Assembly (NCBI GenBank): GCA_040902425.1
Contig: JBBDXI010000063.1
Location: 1 to 23,964 of the forward strand
Direction: 5' to 3'
DNA from: JBBDXI01 sp040902425
GTDB taxonomy: Bacteria; Planctomycetota; Phycisphaerae; Phycisphaerales; UBA1924
Length of the DNA stretch: 23,964 nucleotides
The notes under the pieces were generated by a model. The model saw nothing but the letters and a program-made list of their open reading frames with translations, had not been told where the DNA came from and did not search any database. This document shows positions 1 through 6,696 of the stretch, in pieces. Numbering within the stretch: the stretch's first letter is position 1; each line of letters starts with the position of its first letter. The position numbers and the translations under genes were made by a program.

Positions 1-117
1 CGCCCTTCTTTTTGTCCGCTCGCAGATCGCGGCGGGATCGGCGGTCGGGTACTCTCGTGGACCGCCCGCTCTCACGACGGACCGGTCTCGGAGAGCCGGG
101 GTACCCGGAGCCCGGCC

Positions 118-145
118 TTGCCGAACCCCTCCCGACGGCTACTAT
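118..145 (+). promoter_or_regulatory. Candidate sigma-70-like promoter of rplU
   Basis: A TTGCCG hexamer at 118-123 and a TACTAT hexamer at 140-145 are separated by 16 nt and stand 24 nt before the rplU start codon. Each matches four of six bases of the housekeeping consensus. Nothing else gene-like is seen in the first 169 bases. Confidence 0.4.
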
Positions 146-169
146 TCGGGCCCTTCGGAGCCAGTCTTC

Positions 170-496
170 ATGTACGCGATCATCCAGGAATCAGGGTCCC
201 AGCGGCGGGTCAGCGAGGGCGACGTCGTCCTGGTGGACCTCGTCGAGGCCGGCGCGGCCAAGCCCGGCCAGAAGCTCACCTTTGACCAGGTCCTCCTGGT
301 CTCCAAGGGCGAGGGCCAGGCCACCGTCGGCCAGCCCCTGGTCAAGGGCGCCACCGTCACCGGCGAGGTGGTCGAGCCCATGGTGCTCGGCGAGAAGCTC
401 GCCATCCAGAAGTTCCGCACCAAGAAGGCCTTCAAGAAGCGCACCGGCCACCGCCAGCGCTACACCAGCGTCCGCATCACCGCCATCAAGGCCTGA
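170..496 (+). CDS. rplU: 50S ribosomal protein L21
   Basis: Large-subunit ribosomal protein L21, which binds 23S rRNA. The 108-aa length is typical for the family (about 100-110). The family pattern is clear: an N-terminal MYAII strand, the VEAG..PGQ..TFDQVLL block, a G.P.VKGA.VTGEVV centre and the basic RNA-binding tail with KKAFKKRTGHRQRYTSVRI. The first ATG fits the known N-terminus. No clear Shine-Dalgarno sequence is seen. In most bacteria rpmA (L27) follows directly, but here the gene is closed by a strong terminator and the next gene is unrelated, so rplU is probably transcribed alone. Confidence 0.97.
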   Translation: MYAIIQESGSQRRVSEGDVVLVDLVEAGAAKPGQKLTFDQVLLVSKGEGQATVGQPLVKGATVTGEVVEPMVLGEKLAIQKFRTKKAFKKRTGHRQRYTSVRITAIKA

Positions 497-578
497 TACG
501 GCCTTCGACGATTTCCGCCCGCGGCAGCGGGAGGGCCGGCCCGGAGGGCCGGAACCGAGAGAGCTCCATAGGAGACGG

Positions 579-608
579 CAAGGCCCCGCGAGGGGCCTTG
601 TTGGTTTT
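579..608 (+). terminator. Rho-independent terminator after rplU
   Basis: A perfect 9-bp stem (579-587 with 592-600) is closed by a GCGA tetraloop of the GNRA type and followed by a T-rich stretch (TTGGTTTT). It lies 83 nt after the rplU stop and argues against reading the next gene from a start at 598, which would fall inside the hairpin. Confidence 0.85.
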
Positions 609-631
609 GGCGTCGAGCCTGGGGCGGCGAG

Positions 632-637
632 TACACT
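632..637 (+). promoter_or_regulatory. -10 hexamer placed for leaderless start of the asparaginase-like gene
   Basis: TACACT lies 8 nt before the ATG at 646, and no Shine-Dalgarno sequence is present. A -10 element at this distance would start the transcript at or next to the start codon. It is one of several TANNNT-ATG arrangements in the window. Confidence 0.45.
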
Positions 638-645
638 GGCGCCCG

Positions 646-1152
646 ATGCGGTCCATCACGCTCATCACCACCGGGGGCACGATCGAGAAGACCTACGACG
701 AGCACACCGGCACCCTCGCCAACCGCGGGTCCATCGTCCGCCAGATGCTCGGGCGCCTCCGCCTCGAAGACACCTCCGTCTCCATCGTCGAGCTGCTCAG
801 CAAGGACAGCCTCGAGATGACCGACGCCGACCGGGCCCTGATCGCCCGCGCCGTCAGCGCCGCCGCGGCCGACCCGGCGACCACCGGCGTCGTCATCCTC
901 CACGGCACCGACACGCTCACCACCACCGGCGAGGGCCTGCTGGCCGGCGGACGCCCGCGCGTGCCGGTGGTGCTCACCGGGGCCATGCGCCCCTTCGAGA
1001 TGGACCGCTCCGATGCGCTGCAGAACCTGACCGAGGCGGTCTTCGCGGCGGGGGTGTTGCCGCCGGGCGTCTACTGCGTCGCGCACGGGCGGGCGCTGCC
1101 CTTCCCCGGCGTGACCAAGGACCGGGCCCGCAACACCTTCACCCCCGCCTGA
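646..1152 (+). CDS. Single-domain L-asparaginase-like protein
   Basis: 168 aa, about half the length of classical L-asparaginases (about 330 aa). Only the N-terminal domain is present. It keeps both threonine motifs of the family: TGGTI at residues 9-13 (nucleophile Thr12) and HGTDT at 86-90 (Thr88-Asp89), then TGAMRP at 111-116. Short stand-alone asparaginase-like proteins ending in an N.LTEAV..GVLPPGVY-type block are a known family, so this is probably not a truncation. The lysine that precedes the GAMRP block in classical enzymes (xKPVV) is Val106 here, so amidohydrolase activity is uncertain. I chose the ATG at 646 because an earlier start at 598 overlaps the rplU terminator and the family N-terminus begins at this methionine. 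Confidence 0.85.
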   Translation: MRSITLITTGGTIEKTYDEHTGTLANRGSIVRQMLGRLRLEDTSVSIVELLSKDSLEMTDADRALIARAVSAAAADPATTGVVILHGTDTLTTTGEGLLAGGRPRVPVVLTGAMRPFEMDRSDALQNLTEAVFAAGVLPPGVYCVAHGRALPFPGVTKDRARNTFTPA

Positions 1153-1200
1153 GCCGCCCGCCCCGGCCCCCGCCCCCCCGCGCCACAACCGGAGCCCGGT

Positions 1201-1206
1201 TATCGT
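1201..1206 (+). promoter_or_regulatory. Candidate -10 hexamer for the CDF transporter gene
   Basis: TATCGT lies 7 nt before the ATG at 1214. No Shine-Dalgarno sequence is visible in the GC-rich spacer. The arrangement fits a leaderless mRNA. Confidence 0.35.
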
Positions 1207-1213
1207 TCGCCCG

Positions 1214-2149
1214 ATGAGCGACGACCCGTCCAGGCCGCCCCGCGCCGACGCCGCCCGCGCGCCGCGCCGCGGCCAGCGGCTGGCCATCGTCGGCCTCGCG
1301 GTCAACGTCGCGCTCGCCACGGGCAAGCTCGTGGCCGGCCTGCTGGGCCATTCCACCGCCCTCGTCGCCGACGCGGTGGAGTCCATGGTCGATATCGCCG
1401 GCTCCGCCGTCATCTGGAGCGGCCTGCACATCGCCGAGAAGCCCGCGGATGAGGACCACCCCTACGGGCACGGCAAGGCCGCGGCCCTGGCGGCCGTCAT
1501 CGTCGCCCTGATGGTCCTCGCGGCGGGGATCGCGGTCGCCGTGAAGGCGGTCATGGGGCTGCTTCAGCCGGGCCCGACGCCGCACGTCTTCACGCTCGTC
1601 GTGCTGGTGGTGATCGTGGCCATCAAGGAGGTGCTCTTCCGCATCGTCAGCCGGGCCGCGCACGACCTGGAGAGCGGGGCGGTGCTGGTGGATGCCTGGC
1701 ACCACCGCTCCGACGCCATGACGTCGCTCGCCGCGTTCCTGGGCATCTCGATTGCCGTGTGGGGGGGCAAGGACTACTACTGGGCGGACCCGGCGGCGGC
1801 GCTGGTGGCGGCGGGCATCATCCTCTACAACGCCGTCCAGCTCTTCCGCACGCCCCTGCACGAGCTGATGGATGCCGAGCCCACGCACCTGGTCGAGCGG
1901 GCCCGCGCCATGGCCGCCGCCGTTCCCGATGTGGCGGATGTCGAGAAGGTCACCGCCCGCAAGAGCGGCCGGCGCTACTGGGTGGACATGCACCTGCACG
2001 TGGACCCGGCGATGACGGTTCGGGATGCCCACGCCCTCTCGCACCGCGTGAAGGACGCCCTCCGCGCCGCCATGCCCGAGATCGCGGATGTGCTGGTGCA
2101 CGTCGAGCCGGCGGGGAGCGCCGCCGGCGTCAAGGCGCACGGCGCCTGA
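1214..2149 (+). CDS. Cation diffusion facilitator (CDF) family metal transporter
   Basis: Inner-membrane divalent-cation/proton antiporter of the CDF family, expected to export Zn, Fe, Mn or similar ions. The 311-aa length is normal. An N-terminal arginine-rich cytoplasmic tail (1-22) is followed by about six membrane segments (about 23-215) and a soluble C-terminal domain (about 220-300). Site-A ligands are visible as E56xxxD60 in TM2 and H163xxxD167 in TM5 (context AWHHRSDAMTS). The conserved HPYGHGK motif sits at 82-88 after TM2. The C-terminal domain shows the VEKV.ARKSGRRYWVDMHLHVDP pattern of the dimerising ferredoxin-like fold. Substrate cannot be decided from the sequence alone. Confidence 0.92.
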   Translation: MSDDPSRPPRADAARAPRRGQRLAIVGLAVNVALATGKLVAGLLGHSTALVADAVESMVDIAGSAVIWSGLHIAEKPADEDHPYGHGKAAALAAVIVALMVLAAGIAVAVKAVMGLLQPGPTPHVFTLVVLVVIVAIKEVLFRIVSRAAHDLESGAVLVDAWHHRSDAMTSLAAFLGISIAVWGGKDYYWADPAAALVAAGIILYNAVQLFRTPLHELMDAEPTHLVERARAMAAAVPDVADVEKVTARKSGRRYWVDMHLHVDPAMTVRDAHALSHRVKDALRAAMPEIADVLVHVEPAGSAAGVKAHGA

Positions 2150-2348
2150 CCGGCCGTTCTCGGACCGCGCGGGCCTCACGCCCCTCCGCACCTGCCCAGC
2201 TTTGCGGCTTACGCGGACGCTCCCGCCGGTGATCGGTCCCCCGGCTCTCGGGCGTGCTTCAGGGCCGCCCCGGGGGGGCCGATCCACAGCGAGCAGCGGC
2301 GGGTGTTCCGCCGGCACGGATGTCCCAGCTGAAAAGAGGCGCCCGCCC

Positions 2349-3131
2349 GTGGACAAAGCCAGCCTTATCGGCGTGATCATCGGCGTGGCCTGCCTGGGCA
2401 TCGTGCTGTACGAGGTTTCGCACGGCCACTTCGGGATGTTCTTCTCGATGGAGGGCCTGCTGATGGTCGGGGGCGGCAGCGTCTCCGTCACCTTCATGGC
2501 GATGCCCATGGAGAAGATGAAGAAGGTCCCCGGGTACGTCCGGCGGTTCTTCTTCCACAAGGGCGTCCCGGCCGAGCAGGTCGTCAAGCTCATGGGCGAG
2601 CTCTCGGAGAAGGCCCGGCGCGACGGCATCCTCGCCCTGGAGGCCGAGATCGAGAAGCTCAACGACTCGTTCCTCTCCAGCGGCCTGAAGATGGCCGTGG
2701 ACGGCGTGGACCCCTCGGCCATCGAGGCGACCCTCCGGCTCGAGCTGATGGCCATGCAGGACCGCCACAAGGCCGGCAAGAAGTTCTTCGACCTCATCAA
2801 ACTCTACGGGCCCGGGTATGGGCTGGTCGGGACGCTGATCGGGCAGATCGGCATGTTCGGCAAGCTGGGCAGCGCCGATATCGCCGCGCTGGGGCACGCC
2901 CTGGCCATCGCCGTCTGCGCCACCATGTACGGGGCGGTGATCGCCAACGCCGTCGCCGGCCCCATCGGGGACAAGCTCGCCCTCCGGTCCTCGGAAGAGA
3001 TCGTGAACCGCGAGATGATGCTCCAAGGCGTCCTCTCGATCCAGGCCGGCGACAACCCCCGCATCACCCAGGACAAGATGCTCGCCTTCGTCCCCTCCAC
3101 CACGCGGGAGCGGATGAGGGCCGCGGCGTAG
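2349..3131 (+). CDS. motA: Flagellar motor stator protein MotA
   Basis: Stator subunit that, with MotB, forms the ion channel driving flagellar rotation. 260 aa, with four predicted membrane segments (about 5-22, 34-52, 152-172, 180-206). The cytoplasmic loop carries the torque-generating charge region KARRDGILALE (88-98), with Arg90 and Glu98 at the positions known in MotA. Prolines in YGPGYGLVGTLIG and AVAGPIGDK match the conserved channel prolines. The start is a GTG at 2349, with AAGAGG 9 nt upstream; longer readings would add a Pro/Arg-rich tail with no family match. The 199-nt gap before it shows only GC-rich sequence and this ribosome-binding site. motB follows after 20 nt, so the two are co-transcribed. 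Confidence 0.94.
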   Translation: MDKASLIGVIIGVACLGIVLYEVSHGHFGMFFSMEGLLMVGGGSVSVTFMAMPMEKMKKVPGYVRRFFFHKGVPAEQVVKLMGELSEKARRDGILALEAEIEKLNDSFLSSGLKMAVDGVDPSAIEATLRLELMAMQDRHKAGKKFFDLIKLYGPGYGLVGTLIGQIGMFGKLGSADIAALGHALAIAVCATMYGAVIANAVAGPIGDKLALRSSEEIVNREMMLQGVLSIQAGDNPRITQDKMLAFVPSTTRERMRAAA

Positions 3132-3151
3132 CCCCCTTCTGAGGCCAGCCC

Positions 3152-4033
3152 GTGTCAGACAAAGAGCACAAGGACGAGGTCCGTCACAGCCCGGGCGGGC
3201 ACGGGATGCACGCCGCCTCCGGGGCGGGGCACGAGGAGCACGAGGGCGCGCCCGAGTGGCTCATCTCCTTCGCCGACAACGTCGCCCTGATGATGGGCTT
3301 CTTCGTCATCCTCCTGGCGATGAACATGAAGGAGCCGACCACCGGGGGCATCGGCGGCAAGGAGCAGCACGGCGGGGCGCCGGAGGACAACACCCGCATG
3401 GTGGACTTCGTGATCGCCATGCGGGAGGCGTTCAATACGCCGTTTGACCTGAAGTCGAGCGACCCGGCCGAGGAGGTCTTCCGCGAGCGCATCCGCGAGA
3501 AGCGGGGCGAGGGGCAGTCGCGCCAGCCCGAGCTCTCGGGGCGCGGGCGCGAGGCCCAGGCCATCCGTCCCACCGAACTCTCCAGCCTCGGCGGCAACGT
3601 GCCCTTTGAGGATGAGTCCGAGACGCTCTCCACGCGCGGGACTGAGCTGGCCCAGGAGATCGGGCGGAAGCTCCGCGGCCAGCGGTGGATGATCGAGGTC
3701 CGCGGGCACGCCAGCCCGTCGGAGACCTTCCGCAACGTCGAGAACGGGATCGCCCTGAGCCACAAGCGGGCGCTCGCCGTGGCGCGGGAGCTGGTCGCGC
3801 AGGGCGTCCAGTGGTCGCAGATCCGGCTCGTGGCGTGCGGCGACAACGAGCGGCGCGGCAAGCGCGAGTACGACCGCGAGGCCGACCGACAGAACCAGCG
3901 CGTCGAGGTCATCGTCTCGGGCGACCCGGCCCCCGAGGAGCCCACGGGCACGCCCTCGGGCGCTGTCCCCCACCCCGCTCCCGCCCCGCCGAACACGCAG
4001 GCCGCGGCCGGGGGCGCAGCCCCGCCGGGGTGA
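3152..4033 (+). CDS. motB: Flagellar motor stator protein MotB (OmpA-like C-terminus)
   Basis: Peptidoglycan-anchoring stator subunit. A His/Glu-rich cytoplasmic tail (1-35) is followed by one membrane helix (about 37-57) in the pattern WLISFADNVALMMGFFVILL; Asp42 is the proton-carrying aspartate. A plug/linker region runs to about 145, then an OmpA/MotB peptidoglycan-binding domain (about 148-257) containing IEVRGHAS, LSHKRALAVARELV and RLVACGDNERR..DREADRQNQRVEV. The last 36 residues are a Pro/Ala-rich tail of low complexity. It starts with GTG 20 nt after motA, preceded by GAGG. The aspartate context suggests a proton-driven motor, but ion choice is inference. No other flagellar genes are in the window. 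Confidence 0.93.
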   Translation: MSDKEHKDEVRHSPGGHGMHAASGAGHEEHEGAPEWLISFADNVALMMGFFVILLAMNMKEPTTGGIGGKEQHGGAPEDNTRMVDFVIAMREAFNTPFDLKSSDPAEEVFRERIREKRGEGQSRQPELSGRGREAQAIRPTELSSLGGNVPFEDESETLSTRGTELAQEIGRKLRGQRWMIEVRGHASPSETFRNVENGIALSHKRALAVARELVAQGVQWSQIRLVACGDNERRGKREYDREADRQNQRVEVIVSGDPAPEEPTGTPSGAVPHPAPAPPNTQAAAGGAAPPG

Positions 4034-4053
4034 CCCGGCCCGCTCCGGTTGAT

Positions 4054-5070
4054 TCAGGGGGCGCCCACCATCCGGCGGATGGTCGCGGGCGACTCGCCCT
4101 GCGCGGTGCGGCAACTGAGCAGGGCCGCCTGCGCGATCCCCAGGACCGCGGAGGCATCCTGCGGGACGCTGTCCGGGAGCGCGGGCTCCAGCAGCCGGGT
4201 GAGGCTGTGGGCGATGGCGGACGCCGCGTGGGAGGCCCCGGACGCGGCCTCGGCCGTGGTCTGATCGACGATCTCGCCCCCGGGGCCGATCCACTCATGC
4301 CCCGCGTCGTCGATGCGCAGGCGCCCGCCCGGGCCCACGAGCGTCACCGACCGCCCCCAGCGCCCCGCGCGGTCGCTGGCGACAAGCGTCGCCGCCCGCC
4401 CATCCGCGAAGCGCAGCGTCGCCGCGATGTCGCCGTGGAGGCCCCGGAGCGATTCGCCGGGGAGCGCGTGGATGCCGGCGGTGGCGCCCGCGCAGACGAA
4501 CGAGGCCTCGATGGTCTCGGGCTCGCCGACCAGGCTGTGGATCACCTCCAGGGCGCCGAACAGGCGAGCCCCGAGCGACCCCTCGGCCGGCGCCCCCCAC
4601 GCCTCCACCGCCACCGTCCCCGGAGGCCCGAACGCCCCCAGCAGCTCGGAGCTCTCGCGGAGCGCCCTCCAGTGGCCCCCGGCCGGGCAGAACAGCACCG
4701 GCGATGGGCTCTCGCCCCAGCCCCCCCCGGCGAACTCGAGGGCCGACGCGGGGACCGGCTCGAGGCTCGCGATCCGCGTTCCCCGCTCCGCCGCCCGCGC
4801 CGCGGCCGCGGCGTCCTCGCTCCCCGCGCCCGCCCCGAAGGCGCCGGGGCCGGCGATGAGGACCAGGTCGCACTCGGTGGTGGCGATGGCGCTGCGGAGG
4901 TCATCGAGCGGGCGGCAGCCGAGGTCTGCCGCGACGCTGCTCGCCCGGCCGGGCGAGCCGGCGGCGATGATCCGCAGCTCCGCGGCGTCGGCCACGGCCC
5001 GGACCAGGCCGAGCTGGGCGGGGTCGAGCCAGGCGAGGGTGGCGCGGGCGCGGTCCATGCGTGCGGCCAT
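4054..5070 (-). CDS. Degenerate Gfo/Idh/MocA-like oxidoreductase
   Basis: 338 aa, matching the order of elements in the Gfo/Idh/MocA dehydrogenase family: a Rossmann-like half (about 10-120) with LGC.PLDDLRSAI, CDLVLIAGP and a helix before an E-P loop, then an alpha/beta half with a HWRALRESSELLG-type segment and a C-terminal LLSCRTAQGESPATIRRMV helix. Two hallmarks are missing: the N-terminal GxGxxG nucleotide loop is absent, and the usual EKP motif reads EPVP (104-107), so the lysine is lost. It may bind a cofactor weakly or have become non-catalytic. The ATG at 5070 is used; an in-frame ATG at 5058 is an alternative. It converges with motB (20-nt gap) and is divergent from rnpB. Confidence 0.6.
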   Translation of the reverse strand: MAARMDRARATLAWLDPAQLGLVRAVADAAELRIIAAGSPGRASSVAADLGCRPLDDLRSAIATTECDLVLIAGPGAFGAGAGSEDAAAAARAAERGTRIASLEPVPASALEFAGGGWGESPSPVLFCPAGGHWRALRESSELLGAFGPPGTVAVEAWGAPAEGSLGARLFGALEVIHSLVGEPETIEASFVCAGATAGIHALPGESLRGLHGDIAATLRFADGRAATLVASDRAGRWGRSVTLVGPGGRLRIDDAGHEWIGPGGEIVDQTTAEAASGASHAASAIAHSLTRLLEPALPDSVPQDASAVLGIAQAALLSCRTAQGESPATIRRMVGAP

Positions 5071-5087
5071 CCTACCGCAGCGCGGCC

Positions 5088-5093
5088 TAACAT
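5088..5093 (+). promoter_or_regulatory. Candidate -10 element of rnpB
   Basis: TAACAT ends 7-8 nt before the point where the P1 helix of the RNase P RNA begins (about 5100-5104), the distance expected between a -10 element and the transcription start. No good -35 hexamer is seen. Confidence 0.4.
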
Positions 5094-5287
5094 TGAAGCG
5101 ACAGGCGCGGCAAGGCGGCCGCGGGCGGGCAACGACAGCCCGTCTGAGGAAAGTCCGAGCACGGCAGGACACGGTGGTGGGTAACGCCCACCCGCCCGAA
5201 CAGCCTGGGTAGCCCGCCACGCCGTGGCGGGTTGTTCAGGACGGTCGCGGGCGCGGGACAGTGCCACAGAAAGCAAACCGCCGATGG

Positions 5288-5355
5288 CCCGGGTGGCACC
5301 GCTCTCCGGAGCAGTGAACGACCAGAACACCGCTCGGAGAGCGGTGCCACCGGGG
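5288..5355 (+). repeat. Double-hairpin palindromic element, copy A (inside rnpB, P12 position)
   Basis: The outer arms GGTGGCACCGCTCTCCG (5292-5308) and its exact complement (5335-5351) form a 17-bp stem. Each arm also belongs to its own small hairpin: 5297-5316 (CAC.GCTC/GAGC.GTG, loop TCCG) and 5328-5346 (CACCGCTC/GAGCGGTG, loop GGA). The element replaces the short P12 hairpin seen in typical RNase P RNAs. Confidence 0.85.
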
Positions 5356-5362
5356 ATCAGGC

Positions 5363-5394
<32 letters not shown>

Positions 5395-5453
5395 CCGGGT
5401 GGCGACACCCGGGGCACGGCAAACCCCACCGCGTGCAAGGTCGAGCAGCCCTC

Positions 5454-5527
5454 GTCCTGGTGGCACTGCTCTCCTGAGCAGTGTGGAGCCTCAACCCCAC
5501 CGCTCGGAGAGCGGTGCCACCGGGGAC
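5454..5527 (+). repeat. Double-hairpin palindromic element, copy B (inside rnpB, P15-P17 region)
   Basis: Same outer arms as copy A: GGTGGCACTGCTCTCC (5459-5474) pairs with 5506-5521 with a single T-G wobble, extended by GTCC/GGAC. The right half matches copy A closely, while the middle differs. It sits between the conserved GCAAGGTCGAGCAG block and GGGTAGACC, where P16/P17 hairpins belong. Confidence 0.85.
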
Positions 5528-5731
5528 GGCCGGTCCGGCCGGCAGAGGGCGGGTAGACCGCTGCCTGGGTAGGTCGGCCCTCCGGGCCGATGCTCCCGGC
5601 CCCGGCGCGGCAACGCGTCCGGGCAGAGGAATGGCCGCCCCCGCCGGAAGGCCCGCACCAGCCCCCGTCAAGGAGCCGCGGGAACCACCGGCCGGGACAG
5701 AACTCGGCTTACCAGCCGCGCCCGACCGCGA

Positions 5732-5770
5732 CGCGGGCCCTTGGGAAACCAGGGGCCCGCGGCCATTTTT
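5732..5770 (+). terminator. Rho-independent terminator of rnpB
   Basis: A 13-bp stem (5732-5744 with 5749-5761, one T-G pair) carries a GAAA tetraloop and is followed by GCCATTTTT. It begins a few bases after the predicted 3' end of the RNase P RNA. Confidence 0.88.
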
Positions 5771-5780
5771 GGGGCGACGG

Positions 5781-5877
5781 GATCGGGTGCCACCGCTCGC
5801 CGTCTTCGGCGCAGCGGTGCAGAGTGTAGATCGCACTGCTGCGCGGCGAAGACGCCGCGAGCAGTGGCACCCGGATC
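5781..5877. repeat. Double-hairpin palindromic element, copy C (between rnpB and methyltransferase gene)
   Basis: Outer arms GATCGGGTGCCA (5781-5792) and TGGCACCCGGATC (5865-5877) enclose two hairpins, each bounded by CACYGCT and AGCRGTG (5791-5819 and 5834-5866), with GC-rich inner stems around a TCTTCG/GAAGAC core. The design is that of copies A and B with a longer inner stem. It overlaps the last bases of the methyltransferase stop codon and could serve as that gene's terminator. Confidence 0.8.
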
Positions 5878-6634
5878 AGGCACGACCCGCCACGCACACG
5901 ACGAAGCTCTCGCCCAGGTCCGCCGGGTCGCCCACCGGCCGCACGTACATCTTCCCGTGCTGGTCCACAGCGCCCCCGAGGTCGGCGTAGACCTCGGTCT
6001 TGCGGAACCCGGCCTCGGCCATCGCGTCGCGCAGCTCCGGCACCGACCACAGCCGCCAGCGGTAGACGAAGGCGTCGGCCTCCTGGTAGACGATCTCGCC
6101 GTCCCGGTCGGCACGGAAGTGGATGGTGTCCAGCACCATGCCGGTGGTCGGGTCCGCCTCGCGCTGCTCCCAGAGGTAGTGGATGCGCAGGCCCCCGGGG
6201 GCGCGGATGTCCCGCGACATCGTGCCGATCGTGAAGGCCGTCGCCCCGCCGTACGTGTCGCAGACGAACACGCCGCGCGGGTTCAACCGGGCGCGGCAGC
6301 GCTCCAGGTACCGCACCAGCGCCGGGCGCGTGTGCCAGTACCCCACCGGGAAGTTGGTCGCCGTGATAATGTCCGCCCGCGCCCCGCACCCCATCACCTC
6401 GGCGCGGACCGCCCGCACCCGCTCCGCCCGCGCCCGCCGGAGCGGCCCGGCCGACTGGTCCACCGCGACCGCCCGCCGCTGCGGGCTCGACGCCGCCCAC
6501 GCCCGCGCCACCCCCGCGGTCCCGCAGAAATCCTCCCGCAGCACCCGGGGGCGGCCCCCGTGCACGGCCTCCAGGAACGGCACCAGCCGCGCCGCATCCT
6601 GCACGCACAGCTCGTAGCAGGTGTACTTGTCCAC
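5876..6634 (-). CDS. Class I SAM-dependent methyltransferase
   Basis: 252 aa, starting with GTG, with the beginning MDKYTCYELCVQD and then the SAM-binding motif I as LREDFCGTAGVARAW (about 32-46), an acidic loop VAVDQSAGPL, motif IV around ADIITATNFPVGYWHTR, and a strand RGVFVCDTYGG. The EDFCGTA form of motif I marks a group of roughly 250-aa class I methyltransferases with unknown substrate. The C-terminal half (YLWEQREADPTTGMVLDTIHF..DRDGEIVYQEADAFVYRWRLWSVPEL) is a beta-rich substrate-side region. It is downstream of the ABC genes on the same strand, 62 nt after the permease stop, with a tandem repeat between. There is no in-frame ATG near the N-terminus and no clear Shine-Dalgarno sequence, so the GTG is a best guess. 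Confidence 0.85.
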   Translation of the reverse strand: MDKYTCYELCVQDAARLVPFLEAVHGGRPRVLREDFCGTAGVARAWAASSPQRRAVAVDQSAGPLRRARAERVRAVRAEVMGCGARADIITATNFPVGYWHTRPALVRYLERCRARLNPRGVFVCDTYGGATAFTIGTMSRDIRAPGGLRIHYLWEQREADPTTGMVLDTIHFRADRDGEIVYQEADAFVYRWRLWSVPELRDAMAEAGFRKTEVYADLGGAVDQHGKMYVRPVGDPADLGESFVVCVAGRA

Positions 6635-6656
6635 CGGAGGCCCGCCGCCCGCGGCC

Positions 6657-6696
6657 CTTCGTCCCTTCGTCCCTCCGTCCCTCCGTCCCTTCTTCC
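6657..6696. repeat. Tandem repeat, five 8-nt units
   Basis: Five consecutive units of the form CTYCGTCC (the last one CTTCTTCC) fill the space directly after the permease stop codon (complement of 6697-6699). Confidence 0.9.

Noticed and set aside
598..645. Earlier start for the asparaginase-like protein
   Set aside because: It would begin inside the rplU terminator hairpin and add residues with no similarity to the family.
12..1217. Long Arg/Pro-rich reading frame covering rplU and the asparaginase-like gene
   Set aside because: It is a GC-rich shadow of the real genes in another frame, with low-complexity composition and no family pattern.
3685..5184. Long plus-strand frame opposite the oxidoreductase-like gene
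   Set aside because: The composition is Arg/Gly/Pro-rich, it overlaps motB and runs antisense to a gene with a clear family pattern.
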